DNA of 64,000 nt from an uncultured Porphyromonas sp. (GCF_938046015.1 NZ_CALIXW010000044.1:62001-126000), one strand, 5' to 3'; counted from the first letter of the stretch, positions 1 through 8,402 are shown. Notes: generated by a model not told the origin, from the letters alone. A program made the numbers and translations.

Positions 1-356
1 TGCAGGTGCAGCACATCCGCCCATTGCACCCAGGGATGGCGGCTCACATCGAAGCCCCAGCGCGCCGTCGAGACGCGGAAGAGGCGTCCGCGGTCGCGTC
101 CATTACGTAGGTAGATCTCCGCTCGCTCCAGAACGAAAGCAACCTTCGCCCAAATGCGCGCCCCGCTTCCATCGAGGACGGAGCGAACGGCTGCTGCATC
201 CCCCTCACCACCATGCAGCACCAAGAGCCGCGCCTCCAGCCCTATGGAAGAGAGCCCCTCGAGGAGCCTACGGCAAGCCTCGGCAGCTCCCCCACCCTGC
301 TCTGCAGTACACAGGAGCAGGACCTTGAGTGGACGCTGAGGATTTGGACTAGGCAT
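1..356 (-). CDS. Glycosyltransferase family 4-like protein, N-terminal part (runs off the window)
   Basis: Only the first 118 codons are present; the gene continues past the left edge. The ATG is at 356-354. The protein begins with a hydrophobic beta strand and a glycine-rich turn (KVLLLCTAEQGGGAAEACRR), the usual opening of GT-B glycosyltransferases of the Bacteroidetes 'group 1' type. It later reads FDVSRHPWVQWADVLHLH, matching the conserved step before the first substrate loop. It lies 31 bp downstream of a flippase gene on the same strand, so a role in O-antigen, capsule or exopolysaccharide assembly is inferred. Donor and acceptor sugars cannot be told. Confidence 0.8.
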   Translation of the reverse strand, partial: MPSPNPQRPLKVLLLCTAEQGGGAAEACRRLLEGLSSIGLEARLLVLHGGEGDAAAVRSVLDGSGARIWAKVAFVLERAEIYLRNGRDRGRLFRVSTARWGFDVSRHPWVQWADVLHL

Positions 357-387
357 AGCGAAGGGAGGTAAGGATGATGGGACAGGC

Positions 388-1908
388 CTAGCGGCGGAAC
401 TTGGCAGGGAGTCTCCCCTCCAGCATACTCATCAGCTCGGGGGTGATGCGCATCACGAGGAGGCACAGCAGGAGTAGCAGCCCGATGAGGGCCGAGCGCA
501 CGAAAAGATCCGCCCAGACCGAGCTCATACGCGGCAGGAGGCTATCCGCCCCCCAGGCGAGGAAGGCGATGGGCAGCGTGTAGAGCATACGGAGGCTGAA
601 GGGATGCACCCCGATCTTGAGGCTCACGAGGCCCTGCTGTAGGCCGTAGCTGACGAGATTGGTCAGGAGCATCGCCAACGCCGCGCCCATCGTACCGAAG
701 TGCGGGATGAGGTAGATGGTCGAGACGAAGGACATCACCAGCACACTGATGGTGTAGTAGACATTCCAGTAGTAGTAGCGCGAGGTGCTCACCACCGTAT
801 GGCTGCAGGTCAGGGTTAGCTCCACGAGCTTCGCCAGCCCGAGGAAGAAGAAGATCCACTTGCCGCCAGCGAACTGCTCCCCGTTGGGCATGATGGCGAA
901 GATGCTGTCTATGTTCACCCAGATCATGATGAAGATCAGGAGGCCAGAGAGCAGCTGGTAGAAGCCCACGAGGCGGTACACATCCTCGACGCGCTGCTTA
1001 TCGCCCTCCTTGGCTGCCTCGGCGATCTTAGGCGCGGCGACGCTGAGGATAGCCCGCATCGGGATCTCGATGATGGAGACCATATAGAAGGCCATCGTAT
1101 AGACCCCTGCCGAGGAGAGCCCCCCCTTATCGATGAAGGCAACCATGAAGAGGTCCATACGCCCCGAGAGCGTGATCCCGATCGAGGTCAGCGTATAGAG
1201 CGCCGAGTAGCGATAGAAGCCGCGACGCATCTCGGGGGAGACGTAGGCGGAATTGTGCCTTAGGCTCAGGGGCGTGATGCGCCCGAGGTAAGCCCCGCTG
1301 GCGAGCATGCAGACGCCGAAGCTCCCGATGAAGCCCCACATCATCGTCGTGAAGTCGATGTAGCCAAAGGCGTAGGCCAGGTAGCAGGCCAGCTGGAGGA
1401 CGCGCAGCAGCACCTCCTTGATCCCCTTAGGTACGGCCACACGCAGCAGCTGGTAGGTGTAGAGCTCCAGCAGTGTCCAGCCCATCGTGAAGAGCGTGAG
1501 GGGGATGACGGCGTAGTAGAAGTCAATGAGCAGCGGGCTATTGGTGCTATAGAGCCCCACCAGCGGCTGACGCAGCAGCACGTAGAGGAGGCTCATCACA
1601 GCGGCACCCACCAGGCCTACCACGGTGACGTAGTAGAAGAAGCCGTGGTTGGGCCCATCCTCAGCGCGGTAGGGATTGGTCGGGCTGTCCTTGAAGAAAG
1701 GGAAGTAACGACTCAGCGAATAGGTCATCCCGAGGAGTCCTAGGCCCGAGAGCTGGGTCGCCAGCTCGGGCAGGAGGCGTGTCAGCCCGATCTCCTCGGG
1801 CGTAAGGTACTTGGCCAGGATGAAGAAGGTCGTCACGAAGCCTATCCCTACGCCGATGTAGGTGACGAGGGTACCGAGTATGCTTTCCTTGGCAGCTAAG
1901 CTGGGCAT
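388..1908 (-). CDS. Oligosaccharide flippase family membrane protein (Wzx-like)
   Basis: A 506-residue polytopic inner-membrane protein, hydrophobic almost throughout, with about 12-14 predicted helices. This is the length and pattern of the MATE/MOP-superfamily polysaccharide translocases. The N-terminus (ILGTLVTYIGVGIGFVTTF, then LTPEEIGLTRLLPELATQ) is typical of the polysaccharide biosynthesis (Wzx/RfbX) family. Such proteins flip lipid-linked oligosaccharides across the inner membrane. It sits between chorismate synthase (7 bp upstream) and a glycosyltransferase (31 bp downstream) on the same strand, probably in one transcript. The substrate is not predictable. Confidence 0.85.
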   Translation of the reverse strand: MPSLAAKESILGTLVTYIGVGIGFVTTFFILAKYLTPEEIGLTRLLPELATQLSGLGLLGMTYSLSRYFPFFKDSPTNPYRAEDGPNHGFFYYVTVVGLVGAAVMSLLYVLLRQPLVGLYSTNSPLLIDFYYAVIPLTLFTMGWTLLELYTYQLLRVAVPKGIKEVLLRVLQLACYLAYAFGYIDFTTMMWGFIGSFGVCMLASGAYLGRITPLSLRHNSAYVSPEMRRGFYRYSALYTLTSIGITLSGRMDLFMVAFIDKGGLSSAGVYTMAFYMVSIIEIPMRAILSVAAPKIAEAAKEGDKQRVEDVYRLVGFYQLLSGLLIFIMIWVNIDSIFAIMPNGEQFAGGKWIFFFLGLAKLVELTLTCSHTVVSTSRYYYWNVYYTISVLVMSFVSTIYLIPHFGTMGAALAMLLTNLVSYGLQQGLVSLKIGVHPFSLRMLYTLPIAFLAWGADSLLPRMSSVWADLFVRSALIGLLLLLCLLVMRITPELMSMLEGRLPAKFRR

Positions 1909-1915
1909 GGACTAT

Positions 1916-3028
1916 CTATATATGTAGGGGACGCGCAGCCTGGCGTCCGAGGTATTCGAGGTAGAGATCAGCCAGAGTCAGCGCAGCCATAGCCGCGACG
2001 ACAGGCACCGCACGCAGCGCCACACAGGGATCGTGGCGCCCCTCTAGGGTGAAGCTCGTGGGCTGCCCCGAGCGGGTCACCGTCTGCTGTGGCTGACTGA
2101 TGGAGGAGGTGGGCTTGAAAGCGATGCGCAGCGTGAGGTCCTCGCCCGTAGTGATACCTCCGAGGAGACCGCCCGAGTGATTGGTCCGTGTGGCGATACC
2201 CTCGGAGCTGGGGACAAACTCGTCCCGTACCGCAGAGCCACGAGCTGCAGCCAGCGCGAAGCCGCCGCCGATCTCGAAGCCCTTGGCGGCATTGATGCTC
2301 ATCATCGCCGACGCTAGGCGCGCGCTGCACTTGTCGTAGAGCGGCTCCCCAAGCCCCACGGGTAGGCCCGTGATGCGGCAGCTGACGACGCCCCCGACGC
2401 TATCGCGTGCCGCACGCGCGGCCTCGATCTCGGTGAGCATCGCCTCGGCGTAGTCGGGGTCAGGGCAGGGGAAGGAGCCCGAGAGCTGCTGGGAGAGCTG
2501 CAGGCGCTCCGCCTCACTGAGGCTACGAGGCGGCTCAGTCTCGGGGAGCTCGACGCCCCCCACAGCGCTAAGGTAGGCGTAGATCCCTACCCCACGGCTG
2601 GCGAGCCACTGCTCACAGAGAGCACCTGCAGTGACACGTACGACCGTCTCACGCGCTGAGGCACGTCCGCCGCCACGGGGATCGCGCAGGCCGTACTTCG
2701 ACTCGTAGGTGTAGTCGGCGTGCCCAGGGCGGTAGAGCTCGGCCAGCGCCTCGTAGTCGCGGCTACGCACATCGGCGTTGGTGATGACGAAGGCAAGCGG
2801 CGTACCCGTCGTGCGTCCCTCATAGAGCCCTGAGAGGAAGCGCAGCTCATCGGCCTCGGCTCGCGGGGTCGTCCCGCGCTGGCCGCCTCGCCGCTGGGCG
2901 AGCCTACGCTGCAGCAGCTCCTCGTCGATACGAAGTCCCGAGGGGAAACCATCGAGGACACCCCCTACAGCCTCTCCGTGCGACTCGCCGAAGGTCGTCA
3001 GTCGGATCAGTCTACCTATACTATTCAC
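1916..3028 (-). CDS. aroC: Chorismate synthase
   Basis: Converts 5-enolpyruvylshikimate-3-phosphate to chorismate, the last shared step of aromatic amino acid and folate synthesis; the enzyme needs reduced FMN. From the GTG at 3028 the protein is 370 residues. Family signatures are present: GESHG near residue 14, RPGHADYTY, GGGRASARET, and the late GGGFALAAARGSAVRDEF and NHSGGLLGGITTGEDL blocks. The frame stays open upstream to 3079, but that extension (GGRPPLGHPSLCTQEC) has no family similarity. The GTG is preceded by AGGAG and gives the expected VNSIGRLIRLTTFGESHG start. The next shikimate-pathway gene, aroA, is about 15 kb away. Confidence 0.95.
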   Translation of the reverse strand: MNSIGRLIRLTTFGESHGEAVGGVLDGFPSGLRIDEELLQRRLAQRRGGQRGTTPRAEADELRFLSGLYEGRTTGTPLAFVITNADVRSRDYEALAELYRPGHADYTYESKYGLRDPRGGGRASARETVVRVTAGALCEQWLASRGVGIYAYLSAVGGVELPETEPPRSLSEAERLQLSQQLSGSFPCPDPDYAEAMLTEIEAARAARDSVGGVVSCRITGLPVGLGEPLYDKCSARLASAMMSINAAKGFEIGGGFALAAARGSAVRDEFVPSSEGIATRTNHSGGLLGGITTGEDLTLRIAFKPTSSISQPQQTVTRSGQPTSFTLEGRHDPCVALRAVPVVAAMAALTLADLYLEYLGRQAARPLHI

Positions 3029-3048
3029 GCACTCCTGTGTACATAGCG

Positions 3049-3088
3049 ACGGATGCCCTAGGGGAGGTCTTCCTCCCAAGGCATCCGT
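3049..3088 (-). terminator. Hairpin between slyD and aroC
   Basis: A 9-bp outer stem (acggatgcc/ggcatccgt) and a 6-bp inner stem (gggagg/cctccc) are separated by a small internal loop. The hairpin lies 20 bp after the slyD stop and about 20 bp before the aroC start. There is no clear U-run on the minus strand, so it may be a weak terminator or a processing/attenuation element rather than a full stop. Confidence 0.5.
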
Positions 3089-3108
3089 CCTATCATTTCA
3101 ATGTATGC

Positions 3109-3696
3109 TTAGTGGCAGCCACAGCCACCACCGCAGCCGCCGTGCTCCTTGTGCTCATGCCCTTCGTCGTCATGACCACAGCCGCAACCGCAGCCACCAT
3201 CATGACCTCCGAAGAAGGCCTCGATCTCCTCGGGCGTAGCCTCATGGACATCGTAGACCTCGCCGATGAAGTGGAGCTCCTCGCCCGCTAGAGGGTGGTT
3301 GAAGTCCATGACGACGATGTCCTCACGGATCTCCAGGACGCTACCGCGGATCATCTCGCCATCAGGCGTATAGAGTGGCAGCGTAGCGCCCTCCTGTACA
3401 TTGGCGTCCAGCTCGCCCTCAGGCGTGAGGAACATCTCCTTGGCCAGCTCATGCACCGCCTCATCCACGCGAGGGCCGTAGGCCTGCTCACTGGTGAGGG
3501 TGAAGTCGAACTTATCCCCCGCCTTGAGGCCGAAGATATGCTTCTCAAACTCGGGTAGCATCATCCCCATACCCTGGATATAGGTCAAGGGGCGTTCGGG
3601 GCTCGTCTCCTCCATGAGGACGCGTTCCTCGGAGTTGCCTACATAGAGTTCGTAGCCGAGGGACACGAACTTATTGGGCGCAACAGTCATACTCAT
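3109..3696 (-). CDS. slyD: SlyD-like FKBP-type peptidyl-prolyl cis-trans isomerase
   Basis: A 195-residue cytoplasmic prolyl isomerase/chaperone. The N-terminus (NKFVSLGYELYVGNSEERVLMEET, then LTYIQGMGMMLPEFEKHIFGLKAGDKFDF) is the FKBP half-barrel. The insert-in-flap domain follows, and FNHPLAGEELHF returns to the FKBP fold. The last 35 residues are almost only Gly, His, Cys, Asp and Glu (GGHDGGCGCGCGHDD and GGCGGGCGCH). This is the metal-binding tail seen in SlyD, which in E. coli binds nickel and helps hydrogenase maturation. A role in metal handling here is inference. A -7 promoter element lies at 3754-3761 and the transcript leader can form a small hairpin. Confidence 0.92.
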   Translation of the reverse strand: MSMTVAPNKFVSLGYELYVGNSEERVLMEETSPERPLTYIQGMGMMLPEFEKHIFGLKAGDKFDFTLTSEQAYGPRVDEAVHELAKEMFLTPEGELDANVQEGATLPLYTPDGEMIRGSVLEIREDIVVMDFNHPLAGEELHFIGEVYDVHEATPEEIEAFFGGHDGGCGCGCGHDDEGHEHKEHGGCGGGCGCH

Positions 3697-3753
3697 ATTC
3701 TGTCTTGTCTAGTTAAAGGGGCCCTACACTCGGGTAGGGCTAGTCTGTAGGTG

Positions 3754-3761
3754 CAAAGATA
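3754..3761 (-). promoter_or_regulatory. Bacteroidetes -7 promoter element for slyD
   Basis: The minus strand reads TATCTTTG, matching TAnnTTTG, 58 bp before the slyD ATG. No TTG box is seen at the usual -33 distance. The leader contains the hairpin gccctac/gtagggc (3721-3740). Confidence 0.6.
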
Positions 3762-3952
3762 GTCATTTTAGCCCTTAGCCCCAGCCCGCTGCCTCGCCTA
3801 GAGCGCAGGGAGGCCAGCCCGCGACGCTCGGGACGAGGGCGAGCCCAAGAGCCAGCGCCAGCTCCCCCGAGGGCGTTGTATAACGTTCCCCAGAGGATGC
3901 TGGCGCTAAGCTTACCAATCCACATCTAGATGAGTCGAGGGGCAAGGTAGGG

Positions 3953-4300
3953 CTAGAGCCCGAGCTCCTGCCGCAGCTCTTCATCTGTGATGCCGAGCTG
4001 GGCGACGATGCGCTTGAGGCGTGGGATTGTCTCCTCGTGGAAGAGACGACGACGCTGCTGGCGCACCAGCTCCAGCGCTCCTGGGGAGACGAAGAAGCCG
4101 ATCCCACGCTGCGTATGGATCAGCCCCTGAGCCCCGAGGCGCTCGTAGGCGTGCACCACGGTATTGGGGGCGACCTGCATCAACACGGCCATCTCACGCA
4201 CCGAGGGGATACGCTGGCCCTCGGTGTACTCGCCGTCGAGGATGCGCTCAGCCACCAGCTCGATGATGTAGCCGAAGCCTATGTTCTTAGTCATGTTCAT
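3953..4300 (-). CDS. GntR family transcriptional regulator (YtrA-like)
   Basis: A 115-residue regulator. Residues 5-75 are a GntR winged helix-turn-helix (AERILDGEYTEGQRIPSVREMA, then VAPNTVVHAYERLGAQGLI and GIGFFV). The short C-terminal helical tail and absence of an effector domain are typical of the YtrA subfamily, which usually controls a neighbouring ABC transporter. It is the last gene of an ABC operon, 8 bp after the permease stop; in many YtrA operons the regulator is first. It probably represses its own operon. Candidate operators surround the promoter at 5989-5996. Confidence 0.88.
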   Translation of the reverse strand: MNMTKNIGFGYIIELVAERILDGEYTEGQRIPSVREMAVLMQVAPNTVVHAYERLGAQGLIHTQRGIGFFVSPGALELVRQQRRRLFHEETIPRLKRIVAQLGITDEELRQELGL

Positions 4301-4308
4301 CCTTAGAT

Positions 4309-5082
4309 TTACTTGATCTGCAAGGTGCGCAGGCGGTAGTAGAGCCCAGCCACGAGGCCGAGGTCTAGGAGGGAGAAGACGATGCGCTGCACGAGCATAT
4401 CGTGCTCCCAGCTTCGGACAAATTCCTCCGGCGTGACATAGGACATATGGATAGCCATGAACCCATACATAATCACCCCCGAGAAGAGCAGGACGAGGAT
4501 CAGCCCCAGCACGGCGAAGCCTACAAAGACATTGTGGAAGTACATCATACAGAGTGCCGAGAGGAAGGCGATGAAGAGGAGCCCAGGCAGCGCATTATAT
4601 AGTCCTACAAGGGTACGCTCTAGCCCTAGAGAGCCGAGGAAGATGTAGCCCTCCGCGGGCTGATAATAGAGCTGCAGCAGCCCTGTCAGCAGTAGTACCG
4701 CCAGGCAGGTGACGAGCGTGTAGCAGAGGATCACCAGAGCCATCGAGCAGAGCTTCTCGAAGGCACTGGAAGGGATCTGCGTGTAGGCCGTGGGCTGTAC
4801 CTGGTGCACCACACGATTGACCCAGACCAGACTGAAGAGGCCTAAGCCCATGACATAGAAGAAGAGCAGGCTACCATCACCATAGCCCCAGGCGAAACTC
4901 TGAAAGGCCGCCCCTAGGTCGAAGCCAGAGGTCGCGATACGGAGCAGCAGCGGGATGGCGATGAAGATGATCGCCATGATCAGCTGGAAGAGGAGGAAGG
5001 TCGAGAGCGTGTCGTAAATGCTCTGGCGAGTCTGTAGATAGATGCGCCCACAGACCGAGCTGTGTAGAGAAGAGGTATTCAT
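4309..5082 (-). CDS. ABC transporter permease-like membrane protein
   Basis: A 257-residue protein with six predicted membrane helices, for example around residues 27-47, 70-88, 110-136, 160-180, 184-208 and 230-247. No named family signature is recognised. It lies 12 bp after an ABC ATPase gene and 8 bp before a GntR regulator, the layout of two-component ABC exporters of the YtrB/C or BcrA/B kind. It probably forms the membrane channel with the ATPase. The substrate is unknown; antimicrobial-peptide defence is a common role of relatives but is not shown here. Confidence 0.7.
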   Translation of the reverse strand: MNTSSLHSSVCGRIYLQTRQSIYDTLSTFLLFQLIMAIIFIAIPLLLRIATSGFDLGAAFQSFAWGYGDGSLLFFYVMGLGLFSLVWVNRVVHQVQPTAYTQIPSSAFEKLCSMALVILCYTLVTCLAVLLLTGLLQLYYQPAEGYIFLGSLGLERTLVGLYNALPGLLFIAFLSALCMMYFHNVFVGFAVLGLILVLLFSGVIMYGFMAIHMSYVTPEEFVRSWEHDMLVQRIVFSLLDLGLVAGLYYRLRTLQIK

Positions 5083-5094
5083 TGTCGTAGCTAC

Positions 5095-5946
5095 TTACTT
5101 GGTGAGATCCTGGGACTGGAGGGCGGAGAGCACGGCAGGACGTGCCGCGAGCAGCGCGTTGAAGAAGAGCTCCATGCTGAAGTCCTCAGCCTCCTCATCC
5201 GCGCCACGAGCGAAGACACCCAGTAGGCCCAGTGGAGACTGCTCGGTATAGAGTGGCTGGCTCGTCTCGCCTGGCTGAACGGGGGCAAAGCGCAGGCGCG
5301 AGGCGATCTCGCTGACCGTAGCCTGGCAGATGATCGCTCCCTGCTCCAGCACCAGGACGCTATCGATGATCTGCTCCAGGTCACGCACCTGATGCGTGCT
5401 GATGATGATCGTCTGCTCCTCGCTGGTGTACTGGGCGAGGACGCGGCGGAATTCGCTCTTGGACGGGATGTCCAGCCCATTGGTCGGCTCGTCCATCAGC
5501 AGCAGGGGCACGCGCAGTGCTAGGGCAAAGGCGATCAGCGCCTTCTTCTTCTGCCCCTGCGAGATCTTCTTGAGGTTCATCTCAGGGCTGAGGGAGAAGA
5601 TCTGCAGCAGTTCGCGCCCCAGCGCTGCATCATAGCTGGGGTAGAAGGCACCGTTGACCTCGAAGAACTTGGCGATGCTGATCGAGGGCACGGCGACCTC
5701 CTCGGGCAGGAGGTAGACCTGCTGCAGGAAGGAGACCTGACGGCGCTTGGGGTCATACCCGAGCACCTCCAGCTGACCCGACTGCCGGAGCAGCTGACCG
5801 GTGAGGAGCTTGAGCAGCGTCGTCTTGCCCTCTCCGTTGCGTCCCAGCAGCCCCATGATCGAGCCCTGCCCGAGCTCGAGTCCCAGCCCTCGGAAGACCT
5901 TGCGGCTACGAGTGTAGCCGAACTCTAATCCTTGTACGTGTATCAT
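5095..5946 (-). CDS. ABC transporter ATP-binding protein
   Basis: A single ABC ATPase of 283 residues from the ATG at 5946. Walker A reads GLLGRNGEGKTTLLK, the signature motif is the degenerate ISQGQKKK, Walker B is LLLMDEPTNGLD and the switch histidine is in STHQVRDL. The region after about residue 205 is a C-terminal accessory domain. The frame extends upstream to a GTG at 5973, but the ATG gives the normal start (MIHVQGLEFGY). The degenerate signature (SQGQ for SGGQ) is seen in other GntR-linked exporters. It is the first gene of the three-gene operon. Confidence 0.9.
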   Translation of the reverse strand: MIHVQGLEFGYTRSRKVFRGLGLELGQGSIMGLLGRNGEGKTTLLKLLTGQLLRQSGQLEVLGYDPKRRQVSFLQQVYLLPEEVAVPSISIAKFFEVNGAFYPSYDAALGRELLQIFSLSPEMNLKKISQGQKKKALIAFALALRVPLLLMDEPTNGLDIPSKSEFRRVLAQYTSEEQTIIISTHQVRDLEQIIDSVLVLEQGAIICQATVSEIASRLRFAPVQPGETSQPLYTEQSPLGLLGVFARGADEEAEDFSMELFFNALLAARPAVLSALQSQDLTK

Positions 5947-5964
5947 ATCTTTTGTTTGCGTTAA

Positions 5965-6057
5965 GTGTGTCACTTACTAATCACACAGCAAAGGTAATCA
6001 TTATATCAACACAATGATACACTGACAGCAAAGACGCAGTGTACTAAGTGACTACAC
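5965..6057. promoter_or_regulatory. Nested inverted repeats around the ABC-gntR promoter (candidate GntR operators)
   Basis: The outer imperfect inverted repeat is gtgtgtcacttacta (5965-5979) and tactaagtgactacac (6042-6057). The inner perfect repeat is atcatt (5997-6002) and aatgat (6013-6018). They flank and overlap the -7 element. Binding by the GntR protein of this operon is inferred only from position and symmetry. Confidence 0.45.
5989..5996 (-). promoter_or_regulatory. -7 promoter element of the ABC-gntR operon
   Basis: The minus strand reads TACCTTTG. It is immediately adjoined by the inverted repeat ATCATT-N10-AATGAT at 5997-6018, in the promoter spacer. Confidence 0.6.
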
Positions 6058-6250
6058 AGAGAACAGCCCCTCCTAAAGGGTCAGCAGCGCTCCGAGTTAG
6101 CTCAACCCAGCAGCCTAGAGCTAGGGGCAGCACTGCTCCAGCAATAGGCACCTCGACCTCCCCTCATTAGGAAGCCCCGCATCCGCTGCATAGGGAGCGC
6201 GGCGTCCCACCCTAGGGGCGCAGCAACACAGGCACTGAGCGAGACCAATG

Positions 6251-6292
6251 CACAAGGCCCCCGACTGCAGCGTTGCAGTCGGGGGCCTTGTG
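6251..6292 (-). terminator. Strong intrinsic terminator after fabG
   Basis: A perfect 19-bp GC-rich stem (6251-6269 with 6274-6292) with loop gcgt. It lies 33 bp beyond the fabG stop. T-rich sequence follows on the plus side (cttttcc), so it may act on both strands. Between it and the ABC promoter (6058-6250) nothing else is recognisable. Confidence 0.8.
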
Positions 6293-6325
6293 TCTTTTCC
6301 TTGGAGGGAAGCTAAGCCAAGCGGC

Positions 6326-7072
6326 CTACATGTTCATCCCACCGCAGACATGGATCGTCTGCCCCGTGACGTAGGAGGAGAGATCGCTGGCGAGGAAGGT
6401 AGCCACATTGGCCACATCCTCGGGCGTACCGCCACGACGGAGGGGGATCTGAGCCTCCCACTGCTTGCGTACCTCATCGCTGAGAGCGTGCGTCATGTCG
6501 GTGATGATGAAGCCTGGAGCGATCGAGTTGGCACGCACCCCGCGCGAGCCGAGCTCCTTGGCAATGCTCTTCGCCAGACCGATCATACCAGCCTTGGAGG
6601 CGGAGTAGTTCGTCTGCCCCGCGTTGCCCGAGACCCCAACGACGGAGGCCATGTTGATGATGCTACCGGCCTTCTGCTTGAGCATGACGGGCGTGACGGC
6701 GTGGATGAGGTTGAAGGCAGACTTGAGGTTGACGTTGATCACCAGGTCCCACTGCTCCTCGGTCATACGCATCATCAGGCCGTCGCGCGTGATCCCTGCG
6801 TTATTGACCAGTACGTCGACACGGCCGAAGTCAGCGAGCACCTCCTCGACCAGCTTGTGCGCGTCGTCGAAGTTGGCAGCGTTGGAGGCATAGGCCTTAG
6901 CCTTGACGCCGAGGCCCTTGAGCTCCTCGATGAAGGCCTCTACGGTCTCGTCGATCTTGAGGTCAGTGATGACGACATTGGCACCCTCCTGGGCGTACTT
7001 CAGTGCTATGGCACGACCGATACCGCGACCGGCCCCGGTGACGATGGCCACCTTGTCTTTGAGTAGATTCAT
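6326..7072 (-). CDS. fabG: 3-oxoacyl-[acyl-carrier-protein] reductase
   Basis: A 248-residue short-chain dehydrogenase that reduces beta-ketoacyl-ACP with NADPH in fatty acid elongation. The Rossmann motif TGAGRGIGRAIA is at residues 12-23, NNAG is in the middle, and the catalytic Ser and YSASK (Tyr-x3-Lys) are present. The motif GGTPEDVANVATFLASD and the C-terminus VTGQTIHVCGGMNM are classic FabG. It lies 13 bp after a TetR regulator on the same strand and is probably co-transcribed with it. Confidence 0.95.
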   Translation of the reverse strand: MNLLKDKVAIVTGAGRGIGRAIALKYAQEGANVVITDLKIDETVEAFIEELKGLGVKAKAYASNAANFDDAHKLVEEVLADFGRVDVLVNNAGITRDGLMMRMTEEQWDLVINVNLKSAFNLIHAVTPVMLKQKAGSIINMASVVGVSGNAGQTNYSASKAGMIGLAKSIAKELGSRGVRANSIAPGFIITDMTHALSDEVRKQWEAQIPLRRGGTPEDVANVATFLASDLSSYVTGQTIHVCGGMNM

Positions 7073-7085
7073 AGGATATGATGTA

Positions 7086-7718
7086 TTACGGATTGTTATC
7101 TAGTGCTGTGGAGCTAGCAGGCTGGAGCTCGTGACGCGGGTCGAGCCCGTGGAGCAGGAGGTGACGCACCACAGCGCGTATCTCCTCGATCGTACCATAG
7201 GTGCGATAGGCCCCGCTGATGAAGGGTACTTCCATACCCTTGACCATATTCTGCAGCAGGTAGGCCATGAGGCGCGCATTGGGGATCTGCAGGATCCCTA
7301 CCCTATTACCTGCGTCGAGGATATCCTCGAACTGCTGCACCTCCTTGCGGTCGAAGTCGCTACGCACCTGCTCCACGAGCTCGATGTCGCGGAAGAACTC
7401 AGCGCGGAGCGAGCCGTTGCGCAGCACCAGGTCCTTCATCTTATAGAGGTGGGTCAGCATCATCGTCATGATCTTCTCCTCGGGGCTCAGGGTCAGGCGA
7501 CGCACCAGCTCAAGGTCATGCCACAGGCGATCGAGCTCGCGCTCGATGACGGCGTGGAAGATCTCGTCCTTGTTGCGGAAGTAGGTGTAGAGCGTGCGGC
7601 GACCCTTGTTCGAGGCGTCGGCAATATCGTTCATCGTCGTATTGGTGAAGCCAACACGAGCGAAGAGCTGTCTTGCGACTTCGATCATAAGGTCCTTGGT
7701 CTTAACGACAGTCGACAT
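7086..7718 (-). CDS. TetR/AcrR family transcriptional regulator
   Basis: A 210-residue regulator. The N-terminal helix-turn-helix is clear (VARQLFARVGFTNTTMNDIADA, then GRRTLYTYFRNKDEIFHAVIE). The C-terminal helical domain, which would bind a ligand, has no recognisable signature. Its gene precedes fabG by 13 bp, so control of fatty acid synthesis, perhaps with an acyl ligand, is a reasonable inference. The promoter is at 7811-7818. Confidence 0.9.
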   Translation of the reverse strand: MSTVVKTKDLMIEVARQLFARVGFTNTTMNDIADASNKGRRTLYTYFRNKDEIFHAVIERELDRLWHDLELVRRLTLSPEEKIMTMMLTHLYKMKDLVLRNGSLRAEFFRDIELVEQVRSDFDRKEVQQFEDILDAGNRVGILQIPNARLMAYLLQNMVKGMEVPFISGAYRTYGTIEEIRAVVRHLLLHGLDPRHELQPASSTALDNNP

Positions 7719-7810
7719 GCCTGAACTGAATGTACCCTCCTTGAGTGAGGTCTGTAATGATACTGTGCTGTGATACGAATGGCGCTCCGATATAGCTTAG
7801 CGTCCAATTG

Positions 7811-7818
7811 CAAAGGTA
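7811..7818 (-). promoter_or_regulatory. -7 promoter element for tetR-fabG
   Basis: The minus strand reads TACCTTTG, 93 bp before the tetR ATG. No good -33 TTG is seen. Confidence 0.55.
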
Positions 7819-8123
7819 GGTAAAATTGCGCACATACCCCTGAAACGTGCAATCGCCCACCCCTCGTCCTGCTCCCTCAGCCCCTAAGCGCTGCACAGAG
7901 TCCCTAGCCCGTCCAGCCCTCACCCCAGCCTTTGACCGAGCTCCTCAACCCAGCCCGATAGCCCCCCTTATATAAGGTAGACAAAGTGCCCCCACCTCCC
8001 TACCGCCGCTGATGCGGCACATACTCCAAAGCCAACAAAGGGATAGAGCCTTCTACGCTTCACGAAGGGGTAGACCGTACTGAATGAGTTGGGCTTGTAT
8101 TAGCCTTGCTCTGACAAGAGGGA
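7819..8123. other. Non-coding stretch with no recognised feature
   Basis: About 300 bases lie between the tetR promoter and the composite inverted repeat. Short ORFs here have no coding character. A TA-rich patch (ccttatataagg, near 7968-7979) is the only distinctive sequence. Confidence 0.5.
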
Positions 8124-8402
8124 CAAGCCCCATCGGGGCAACCCCTTCAAAGCCCAGGGTGCGCAGCCCTGCAAGGGCGACCAAACCCTGGGTAGTCTAG
8201 GTAAATAGGTAGAGAGCCCTACAGGGGCGACCCTCAAAACGTTCGTAGCGCTGAGTAGCACCGCTTTGCCTACGATCTTACCTTGCCTTGAGGGTCGCCC
8301 CGGTAGGGCTCTCTAAGTATGGGGACGCGTGACCCAGGGTTCCGTCACGCTTACAGCATTCCCTCCCCCTGGGCTTTGAAGGGGTCGCCCCGCTGGGGCT
8401 TG
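8124..8402. repeat. Composite long inverted repeat (REP/MITE-like palindromic element)
   Basis: The outer arms are 36 bp, 8124-8159 and 8367-8402, and match at 34 of 36 positions as reverse complements. The inner arms are 27 bp, 8211-8237 and 8288-8314, matching at 26 of 27. Smaller hairpins sit between them: cccagggt with accctggg on the left, and cgtgac with gtcacg (8328-8333, 8344-8349) on the right. The whole could fold into a branched structure of about 280 nt on either strand. No transposase or coding region is inside. It is not repeated elsewhere in this window. Confidence 0.8.

Noticed and set aside
3740..3925. 61-codon frame between slyD and gntR
   Set aside because: It overlaps the slyD promoter and has no similarity or coding features.
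6248..7066. 272-codon open frame opposite fabG
   Set aside because: It is the complement of a clear fabG gene; long antisense frames are common in this GC-rich sequence and its protein has no family features.
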